From positions 1-9,213 of the forward strand of contig CAYTOJ010000079.1 in the NCBI GenBank assembly GCA_964439415.1: a stretch of DNA of 9,213 nucleotides, written 5' to 3'. The notes beneath the pieces are model-generated. The model saw only the letters and a program-made list of their open reading frames with translations, made no database searches and was not told the DNA's origin. A program made the position numbers and the translations under genes. Shown one piece after another: positions 1 to 5,677 of the stretch. The stretch's first letter is position 1; every line of letters starts with the position of its first letter. The stretch comes from CAYTOJ01 sp964439415 (GTDB lineage Bacteria; Pseudomonadota; Alphaproteobacteria; Rickettsiales; CAZAGG01).

Positions 1-50
1 AAGAAAGGTTCCCCCCCCTTAATCCCCCTATGCTCGCGGTGGGGGAGACA
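1..50. repeat. C-tract / inverted-repeat element (probable intergenic repeat)
   Basis: A run of eight C (11-18) is followed by TTAAT and then by an inverted repeat: TCCCCC at 23-28 pairs with GGGGGA at 41-46 around a 12-base loop. This is the general look of short intergenic repeats of the CCCCCTTAATCCCCC type found in many bacteria. It lies about 70 bases past the stop codon of the minus-strand dehydrogenase, so its RNA could form a 3' hairpin, but no T-run follows on that strand and it is not a standard intrinsic terminator. The element may extend beyond the left edge of the window. Bases 51-116 hold nothing I recognise. Confidence 0.4.
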
Positions 51-116
51 AGCAACGTACATTGTATGTTTGAAGACATAATTATTTTACAGTCATAATA
101 TGTAGTGTTTAAATCC

Positions 117-1703
117 TTATGATGCGATTGCCCCAAACCATCTGGTCTGGCTTTGCTCACGCATAAACTGCGGCAGGTAAAATGGCCCCATACCGCCCTT
201 CCCGCCTGCCCCAGTACCTTTCCAGCCGGTAAAAGTCTGCACCCCCGGCCATGTGCCCGTGGTTGCACCACTGGCGCGGTTTATATATAGAACGCCCGAT
301 TGCTGATGCGTGCAGAAATATTCAACCTCGCGGCTGTTCTGGCTGTAGAACCCTGCGGTCAGGCCATATGCTACATCGTTACCATCTTTAATAGCATTCT
401 CCAGAGATTTAAACTTCTGGACTGACAGTATCGGCACAAACAATTCAGTTTTGTTGATTTCATGACTGGCCGGAAGGTTAGTCACTATCAACGGTTCAAC
501 ATATGCACCGCGATCAAAAATCCCCCCCCGCAGACGGCTGCCGCCTGAAATGATTTTACCGTCCTGCTTTGCTATTTCAGCATATTTCTCGTAACGCCGC
601 GCTGAATCCTCAGCTACCAGTGGCCCCAGGTAAGTTTCTTTGCCACGGGGGTCACCAATTTTAATTTGTGAGGTTAGTTCCTTGAGCCTCTTCAGGAAGG
701 CATCGTAAATTTCCTCCTGCACATACACCTTGGAATTGGCACTGCATTTCTGCGCACCCATGGCAAAGGCTGAACGCATAACCCCTTGCGCTGCCGCCTC
801 CAAGTCAGCATGACTGGTAACATAGGATGGATTCTTGCCGCCCATCTCCACAATACATGGGCGCACATGCGCGCCGGATGACATTTTCCGGTATAATCCC
901 ATTCCTACATTATGTGAGCCGGTGAACACCACGCCATCAATGCCCGGATTATCCGCCAGAGCCGCCCCGGTTTCATCATGCCCGCAAACCAGATTAACCA
1001 CACCTGCGGGAAGCCCGGCTTTCTCAAATGCCCTAACCAGATAATAGGCGGTAAGGCCGGAATTCGGGCTGGGTTTAAACACTGCCGTGTTACCGGTCAG
1101 CACCACGCCGCACAGCATATTGACAGCCATTGCTACCGGAAAATTGAACGGTGAAATTACCGCGAATACGCCGTAAGGCTTTAGCTCAAAGCGCGACCAT
1201 TCATTGGGATAGGCGTAGCTGGTATCCCCCTGGAAGCCGTTGTTTCTGTCCATCTCATCGCAGTAATACTTTATGAAATCAACACATTCCTCAGTTTCCC
1301 CTATGGCTTCCATGCGTGATTTGCCTACCTCCAGTAGCGCCGCTAACCCTAAGTTATATTTCTCAACATCCAGTTCCTCCGCAACGCGGCGCAGCATAAA
1401 CACCCGCTCCCGCCAGTTGAGTGAACCCCACTCAGCAAATGCCTGCTTTGCCGCTGCAACCGCACGATCCACCGCCGATGGAGAGGCTGAGATAAACTCA
1501 CCTAAATTTATGTTATTATCTATCGGGCTGGAAACCTTATAGGCTTTGCCATCAGAATCATCTCTGCCGCCGATTATGTTAGGGAAACTCCTGCCTATTT
1601 TCTCCCGCTCAAACTCCGGGATGGTCTTATCCAGATAATCATGCAGAGGCGTAAAATCCACAAAGTAGTTGGTGTAGGTTACTCGCGGCAGATTCAGGCG
1701 CAT
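117..1703 (-). CDS. rocA: NAD(P)-dependent aldehyde dehydrogenase, L-glutamate gamma-semialdehyde (P5C) dehydrogenase type
   Basis: The 528-residue protein is a complete ALDH-superfamily enzyme. The Rossmann-side motif SPFNFP is at 184-189, with the oxyanion-stabilising Asn187. Lys210 lies in FKPSP, the FTGS turn is at 260-263, the general base Glu286 is in VEMGGKNP, the nucleophile Cys320 is in QKCSA, and the cofactor-binding Glu420 is in ELFVP. The C-terminal stretch with GWKGTG (493-498) and EQSQT (516-520), and the helix around GETEE (135-139), resemble monofunctional P5C dehydrogenases. These cytoplasmic enzymes oxidise glutamate semialdehyde to glutamate as the second step of proline breakdown. 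No proline dehydrogenase domain or gene is in the window. Family membership is certain; the substrate is inferred from overall likeness and another semialdehyde is possible. The start ATG has a weak AAGGGA-like site upstream. The gene is divergent from the aminopeptidase gene, with overlapping control regions. Confidence 0.88.
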   Translation of the reverse strand: MRLNLPRVTYTNYFVDFTPLHDYLDKTIPEFEREKIGRSFPNIIGGRDDSDGKAYKVSSPIDNNINLGEFISASPSAVDRAVAAAKQAFAEWGSLNWRERVFMLRRVAEELDVEKYNLGLAALLEVGKSRMEAIGETEECVDFIKYYCDEMDRNNGFQGDTSYAYPNEWSRFELKPYGVFAVISPFNFPVAMAVNMLCGVVLTGNTAVFKPSPNSGLTAYYLVRAFEKAGLPAGVVNLVCGHDETGAALADNPGIDGVVFTGSHNVGMGLYRKMSSGAHVRPCIVEMGGKNPSYVTSHADLEAAAQGVMRSAFAMGAQKCSANSKVYVQEEIYDAFLKRLKELTSQIKIGDPRGKETYLGPLVAEDSARRYEKYAEIAKQDGKIISGGSRLRGGIFDRGAYVEPLIVTNLPASHEINKTELFVPILSVQKFKSLENAIKDGNDVAYGLTAGFYSQNSREVEYFCTHQQSGVLYINRASGATTGTWPGVQTFTGWKGTGAGGKGGMGPFYLPQFMREQSQTRWFGAIAS

Positions 1704-1752
1704 GGTTTTTCCCTTTCACTATGATAATTCATGTGACTATAATGAAAACTGT
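1704..1752. promoter_or_regulatory. Divergent intergenic control region, dehydrogenase / aminopeptidase
   Basis: The 49-base spacer holds promoter-like hexamers on both strands. On the plus strand TTCACT (1715-1720) and a perfect TATAAT (1738-1743) are separated by 17 bases, so transcription would begin near 1750, only about three bases before the preferred aminopeptidase ATG at 1753. On the minus strand TATCAT (1726-1721) with TTTTCA (1748-1743) 16 bases upstream could drive the dehydrogenase gene. The two candidate promoters overlap, so polymerase binding on one strand would exclude the other. These are consensus matches seen by eye only. The plus-strand match is the better of the two. Confidence 0.45.
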
Positions 1753-3612
1753 ATGAGTGAACAAGTATATAGAGAGCGGCTGCGAAGCTTGCGCAAGCAG
1801 TTAAGGGATAACGCCCTGCATGGCTATATCCAGCCTGTGCATGACAAGTTCCAGAATGAATATGTGCCGGAAGTCTGGCGGCGGGTGGAGTTTATTTCAG
1901 GCTTTACCGGTTCAAGCGGCTATGTGATAGCGGGGATGGAAAAAGCGGCGCTGTTTGTGGATGGCCGTTACACCCTGCAAGCCGCGATGGAGGTGGATGC
2001 CACGCAGTTCGAAATTATCAATATAGCCGATATGGAGCTTCAAGACTGGCTGGCAGAACTGCCGTGTGACTCTGAGAGCAAAATAATTATAGGATATGAT
2101 CCGCTGCTGTTCACGAAGAAGCAACTGGAGCGGTTGCGCCATGAAAAGGTTGTGTTAAAGCCTTGCAAAAACCTGGTGGATGCGGTGTGGGATGAAAAAC
2201 CAGAGGAGCCGAAAAGCCGGGTAGTGAATTATCCCATGCGCTACGCCGGAAAAAGTTATGCTGAGAAACTGGAGATTATCAAAGGCCAACCGGAGCGAAG
2301 CGACCTGCGCCAGCGCGTAGGGGGGAAGCCAAAGGCTGGGGGGTGCGCCCCCCTTAATATAGAAAAAGATATACCGCTGAAACTACTGCCTCAAAACAAC
2401 TCTTCAGTTGCGGGCGGTATAGCTGGTTATTTTCTTGTGACAGCGCCGGATAGTTTCTGCTGGCTGTTCAACCTGCGCGGGGCTGATACGCCTAATACTC
2501 CATTCGTACTGGCCTATGCGCTTGTTAACATGAATAACGGGAAAAGCACAATATTCCTTGATGAGGACAGACTAAGCCAGGATGTAAAAAGCATGTTTGC
2601 TATGGATATTCAGTTCATGCCGGAATCCGCGCTGGAGGGGGAGTTAAAAAAAGTGTCCGCCAGTGGGGCTACGGTTTTGCTGGATGCAGAGAGTGCCCCG
2701 GTCTGGTTTTTCAATTTTATCAATAATAATGGCGGCAAGGCAATATCCGGCGTTGATCCATGCAAATTACCCAAGGCGTGCAAGAATACCATAGAAATTG
2801 ATGCCATTCGTCATGCCCATGCAATTGATGGCGCGGCTTTAACAAAGTTTCTGCACTGGATAAAGTCCGAATCCCTTAAACGCCCTGTGGGGGAGATTGA
2901 AGCAAGCGAAAAATTACTGGAGTTTCGCAATAAAAGCCATGAGTTTAAAGGCGTCAGCTTCGATACCATATCCGCTTTTGGTGCTAACGGGGCGATAGTG
3001 CACTACCGCCCTGCTGCGGCAACTTCAGGGTTTATTCAGCCGGACGGGGTATATCTGCTGGATTCCGGCGGGCAGTATGAGTGTGGCACAACCGATGTTA
3101 CCAGAACTATAGCCATAGGCAAACCAACGGCGGAGCAGAAGCGTAACTTCACGATGGTTTTAAAAGGGCATATCGCGCTGGCAAACGCGGCATTTCCTGA
3201 AGGCACTACGGGAAGCCAGCTTGATGCGCTGGCGCGGCAGTTTCTCTGGGCAGCAGGGCTGGATTACGACCACGGAACGGGGCATGGTGTGGGGTGTTAT
3301 TTAAGCGTCCATGAAGGCCCGCAGCGCATTTCAAAAAGTCCATCCACGGTTCCACTGCTGCCCGGCATGGTGATTTCTAACGAGCCGGGATATTATAAAA
3401 CAGGTGAGTACGGAATCAGGATAGAAAATCTGGTTTTAGTGGTGGAGGCTGGCTTTACTGAAACCGGGAAAAAACTGCTGAAATTTGACACTCTCACCCT
3501 CGCCCCGATTGATACTGATATGGTGGATTTTTGCCTGCTGAATGATACGGAAAAAGAATGGCTTTCAGGTTACAATCAGGCCGCACTCCTGAACGCTGAG
3601 AAGTTGGCATGA
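1753..3612 (+). CDS. pepP: Xaa-Pro aminopeptidase (aminopeptidase P, M24B family)
   Basis: This cytoplasmic metalloenzyme removes the N-terminal residue from peptides whose second residue is proline. From the start chosen here it has 619 residues: a creatinase-type N-terminal domain (about 10-130), a second creatinase-like domain (about 135-305), a pita-bread catalytic domain (about 320-570) and the short C-terminal M24 extension. All five metal ligands fit the spacing of the human XPNPEP1 type: Asp437 and Asp448 (LLDSG and TTDVT), His511 (HGTGHGVG), Glu544 (SNEPGYY) and Glu558 (RIEN). The frame is open from ATG 1702, but that would overlap the dehydrogenase start, and the 17 extra residues (MVFPFHYD...) do not look like the family. 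MSEQVYRERL from 1753 does. No Shine-Dalgarno is visible before 1753, and the promoter position suggests a nearly leaderless mRNA. Residues 178 to about 206 are an insertion of repeat origin (separate entry) between domain 2 segments. The gene symbol is by analogy only, since E. coli PepP is a shorter two-domain enzyme. Confidence 0.92.
   Translation: MSEQVYRERLRSLRKQLRDNALHGYIQPVHDKFQNEYVPEVWRRVEFISGFTGSSGYVIAGMEKAALFVDGRYTLQAAMEVDATQFEIINIADMELQDWLAELPCDSESKIIIGYDPLLFTKKQLERLRHEKVVLKPCKNLVDAVWDEKPEEPKSRVVNYPMRYAGKSYAEKLEIIKGQPERSDLRQRVGGKPKAGGCAPLNIEKDIPLKLLPQNNSSVAGGIAGYFLVTAPDSFCWLFNLRGADTPNTPFVLAYALVNMNNGKSTIFLDEDRLSQDVKSMFAMDIQFMPESALEGELKKVSASGATVLLDAESAPVWFFNFINNNGGKAISGVDPCKLPKACKNTIEIDAIRHAHAIDGAALTKFLHWIKSESLKRPVGEIEASEKLLEFRNKSHEFKGVSFDTISAFGANGAIVHYRPAAATSGFIQPDGVYLLDSGGQYECGTTDVTRTIAIGKPTAEQKRNFTMVLKGHIALANAAFPEGTTGSQLDALARQFLWAAGLDYDHGTGHGVGCYLSVHEGPQRISKSPSTVPLLPGMVISNEPGYYKTGEYGIRIENLVLVVEAGFTETGKKLLKFDTLTLAPIDTDMVDFCLLNDTEKEWLSGYNQAALLNAEKLA
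2284..2370. repeat. In-frame palindromic mini-element inside the aminopeptidase gene
   Basis: This GC-rich stretch is unlike the rest of the gene. It contains two G6 runs (2320-2325 and 2338-2343), a small inverted repeat AGCC-AAA-GGCT between them (2327-2337), and a C6 run (2348-2353) that pairs with the second G6 across the tetraloop TGCG. Either G6 run could pair with the C6 run. It then runs into TTAATATAG. The upstream flank has GAGCGAAGCGAC and GCGC-CA-GCGC. The encoded residues, starting GQPERSDLRQRVGGKPKAGG, match nothing I expect between the two halves of domain 2, where relatives go from AEKL almost directly to a TAPDS motif. The inserted length is a multiple of three with no stop. 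The behaviour is like Rickettsia palindromic elements (RPEs), although I cannot match it to a named RPE family. Boundaries are approximate. Confidence 0.6.
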
Positions 3613-3623
3613 TTTTAGCATAG

Positions 3624-3652
3624 CTCACTGGGAAACTAGCGGAACTTATAAT
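3624..3652 (+). promoter_or_regulatory. Candidate promoter of the flgI-flgL operon
   Basis: CTCACT (3624-3629) and a perfect TATAAT (3647-3652) are 17 bases apart, nearly the same arrangement as the candidate aminopeptidase promoter (TTCACT, 17 bases, TATAAT). The -10 overlaps the first available flgI ATG at 3651, so a transcript from here would start near 3659 and could not use that ATG. The -35 matches consensus at only three of six positions. Read-through from the aminopeptidase gene, which ends 38 bases upstream of the ATG, is the alternative. Confidence 0.3.
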
Positions 3653-4874
3653 GCTGCCTGCATATAAATTAACTGATTATGAAAAAACACGACCAGTAAC
3701 CGCTCCGGATTTGCGTCTGGTTGCTGCTGTAGATGTGCAGAGGCGCAGTGTTTCTGTAATTACCCTGGTGCGGTTTTTCTATCTGCTGGTTGTGATGATG
3801 CTGGCGCTGCCAAATCAGGCGGTTCCGCAAACCAGAATCAAGGATATAGCTAATTTTGAAGGGGTGCGGGAAAATATTCTGGTGGGTTATGGCCTGGTGG
3901 TGGGGCTTAACGGCACGGGTGATAAGCTGAATAATACGGCGTTTACCGAACAAAGCCTGATGGCGTTTCTGGAGCGTCTGGGGGTTAATACCCGTGGTAA
4001 GTCCCTTAAAAGCAAGAATGTCGCTGCGGTTACGGTAACTGCTAATCTGCCCCCTTTTGCCCGGCAGGGTGCGAAGATTGATGTAACTATCAGCGCGCTG
4101 GGTGATGCAAAATCCCTGCAAGGCGGAACATTGCTGGCGACGCCGCTTTTAGCAGCAGACGGCGAAGTTTACGCGGTAGCGCAGGGTGAGATAGCAACGG
4201 GGGGATTCTCCGCTGGCGGTGCTTCCGGTTCTTCCATAACTAAAAACATCCCAACACGCGGGGCAATTGCAAGCGGCGCGATAGTGGAGCGCGAAACCAG
4301 TTTTGTGCTGAACGATATGAACTCGCTTAATATCAGCCTGAAGAATCCTGACCTGACCACCGCCACAAGCGTTGCGCAGGCTATTAATGCTAGAATCGGC
4401 GGTGGGAACGCCGCAGTGCTTGACCCTTCCACCGTTCGCTTAAATGTGCCGGATAACTTTCATGGCAACGTCGCCGGGCTGCTTGCCAGCATCGAACAGC
4501 TAAAAGTATCAACCGACCAGCCGGCGAAAATAGTAATTGATGAAGCTTCCGGCACGGTAGTGATGGGGGAGAATGTGAAAATAGATACCGTAGCGGTATC
4601 GCAGGGGAATTTAGTTGTGCGGGTGGATGAGAGCATTCAGATTTCCCAACCGAATCCATTCGCGCCTGATGGTGCGCAGACTGCCGCCGTTCCACAAACG
4701 GATCTGACTGTGGATGAAGGAGTGGGGCATGTGGCTATATTCAAGAAAAACTCCAGTCTGAAAGACCTGGTGGACGGCCTCAACAGCCTGGGCGTTGCGC
4801 CGCGTGACCTCATTACCATATTACACACCATAAAGGCAGCCGGAGCGTTGCAGGCGGAGATTGAAACAAGATGA
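3651..4874 (+). CDS. flgI: FlgI, flagellar basal-body P-ring protein
   Basis: FlgI forms the periplasmic P-ring that acts as a bushing for the flagellar rod in the peptidoglycan layer. The sequence has the family's N-terminal signature (RIKDIANFEG, then LVGYGLVVGLNGTGD, about residues 62-93), the QPNPF segment followed by VPQTDL about three quarters along, and the C-terminal LVDGLNSLGVAPRDLI ending. A secretory signal is clear: RR at 31-32, hydrophobic core about 40-53 (VRFFYLLVVMMLAL), with likely cleavage near NQA (55-57). With the first ATG the protein is 407 residues, longer than the usual 365-380, and the signal sequence sits behind about 30 extra residues. An in-frame GTG at 3735 (residue 29) would give MQRRSVSV... 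and 379 residues. A weak AGCGGAA site (3638-3644) favours the ATG, so the start is unresolved. The stop overlaps the next start (ATGA). Confidence 0.95.
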   Translation: MLPAYKLTDYEKTRPVTAPDLRLVAAVDVQRRSVSVITLVRFFYLLVVMMLALPNQAVPQTRIKDIANFEGVRENILVGYGLVVGLNGTGDKLNNTAFTEQSLMAFLERLGVNTRGKSLKSKNVAAVTVTANLPPFARQGAKIDVTISALGDAKSLQGGTLLATPLLAADGEVYAVAQGEIATGGFSAGGASGSSITKNIPTRGAIASGAIVERETSFVLNDMNSLNISLKNPDLTTATSVAQAINARIGGGNAAVLDPSTVRLNVPDNFHGNVAGLLASIEQLKVSTDQPAKIVIDEASGTVVMGENVKIDTVAVSQGNLVVRVDESIQISQPNPFAPDGAQTAAVPQTDLTVDEGVGHVAIFKKNSSLKDLVDGLNSLGVAPRDLITILHTIKAAGALQAEIETR

Positions 4875-5236
4875 ACATGCAGGAAATAACAAGGGGTAAT
4901 CAGGATATGCTTGCGGGCAATGTAAGTAACAAAGCCAAGCTGGATAGCCTGGCTTCTAAACTGAAGGCTGCCAAAGCTTCCGGGGATGATAAAATCACCC
5001 AGGCGGCTGAGCAGTTTGAATCGGTTTTCCTCTCCGAGATGTTTAATCACATGTTTTCCAACGTTGGAACTGATGCAACTTTTGGCGGTGGGCCTGGTGA
5101 GGATATGTGGAAATCGGTACTGGTGCAGGAGTATGCGAAAGTGGTTTCCCGTACCGGTGGCATTGGCGTAGCGGAACAGGTAAAGCGGGAGATGCTGAAA
5201 ATTCAGGAGCAAGCCGGCGAGGATGCACATGTCTGA
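4871..5236 (+). CDS. flgJ: FlgJ-like rod-binding protein (single domain)
   Basis: The 121-residue protein consists of the rod-binding domain found at the N-terminus of enterobacterial FlgJ: AAEQFESVFLSEMF (about 39-52), FGGGPGEDMW with a following VLVQEYAK segment (about 71-89), and GGIGVAEQVKREML (about 96-109). In the family this domain acts as the rod cap or scaffold in the periplasm. The C-terminal muramidase domain of enteric FlgJ is absent, which is usual in alphaproteobacteria, so a separate lytic enzyme must open the peptidoglycan and none is in this window. No classical signal peptide is seen, as expected for a protein exported by the flagellar type III apparatus. The start at 4871 overlaps the flgI stop by four bases (ATGA), with GGAG 11 bases upstream. 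A second ATG lies two codons later at 4877. Confidence 0.88.
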   Translation: MNMQEITRGNQDMLAGNVSNKAKLDSLASKLKAAKASGDDKITQAAEQFESVFLSEMFNHMFSNVGTDATFGGGPGEDMWKSVLVQEYAKVVSRTGGIGVAEQVKREMLKIQEQAGEDAHV

Positions 5237-5675
5237 TATTTCAAGCGCGCAGGTTCGCCCCTTTAATCTGGATGAAGTGATTGAGGATATATCCACCCTC
5301 ACCGCGCTGCTGACCGTGGAGGCAGAGCGGCTTAAAAGTATGCGGATTAATGATCTGGAGCCTTTGCAATCACCCAAAGCAAAACTTCTGGCAAGGGTGG
5401 AGAGGTATCAAGCGGCTTTCAAGGATAATCCAAAACTTAAATTTGCTTTCTCAGAACGTGAAAAGCTGGAGCTTAGAAAAGTTCTGGATACCTTTGGCAA
5501 AGTGGCTGAAGAAAGTGAAATCAGGCTGTATGCAGCGCGGGAGGCTAACCGCCAGGTGATGGAAGTTTTCCGCCAGGCGGTAGAATCTGCCAGTTTTGTG
5601 CCGTTATATGATAATGATGGCGGCCGGGGCGGGCGCGATAACTCCCTGGTATTCAGCCTTAACGAGACGGTTTAA
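5229..5675 (+). CDS. flgN: FlgN-like putative flagellar export chaperone
   Basis: The 148-residue cytoplasmic protein is almost entirely helical by its residue pattern. One helical segment is around LDEVIEDISTLTALLTVEAERL (first 35 residues or so). A charged middle follows (SPKAKLLARVERYQAAFKDN), then a long helix with EREKLELRKVLDTF and AAREANRQVMEVF. FlgN proteins have this shape: a helical bundle that keeps FlgK and FlgL unfolded and delivers them to the export gate. The position directly before flgK, in an operon with flgL, fits that job. Sequence identity to known FlgN is not obvious by eye, so the name rests on shape and context. ATG 5229 is preferred to ATG 5223 because CGAGG (5218-5222) is six bases from the former and touches the latter. 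It overlaps flgJ by eight bases and ends two bases before flgK. The glycine/asparagine-rich tail (DNDGGRGGRDN) is probably flexible. Confidence 0.62.
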   Translation: MSDISSAQVRPFNLDEVIEDISTLTALLTVEAERLKSMRINDLEPLQSPKAKLLARVERYQAAFKDNPKLKFAFSEREKLELRKVLDTFGKVAEESEIRLYAAREANRQVMEVFRQAVESASFVPLYDNDGGRGGRDNSLVFSLNETV

Positions 5676-5677
5676 TT

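Noticed and set aside
11..46. Intrinsic terminator for the minus-strand dehydrogenase gene
   Set aside because: The stem TCCCCC/GGGGGA is present but is followed on the minus strand by TTAAGGGGGG rather than a T-run, so a repeat is the better description.
1702..1752. Upstream ATG start for the aminopeptidase
   Set aside because: It overlaps the divergent dehydrogenase start by two bases, adds a Cys/Asn/Tyr-rich stretch unlike the family, and would lie upstream of the predicted transcription start.
3613..3650. Sigma-54 or sigma-28 flagellar promoter before flgI
   Set aside because: No GG-N10-GC pair or TAAA-N15-GCCGATAA-like sequence is visible in the spacer; the only match is sigma-70-like.
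3669..4121. Minus-strand open frame of 150 codons inside flgI
   Set aside because: Antisense to a conserved FlgI region; no domain or ribosome site recognised.
4637..5377. Long open frame on the minus strand across flgI end, flgJ and flgN start (246 codons)
   Set aside because: It lies fully opposite three well-supported flagellar genes, has no recognisable domain, and its composition (Ser, Arg, His and Leu rich) is typical of an antisense shadow.
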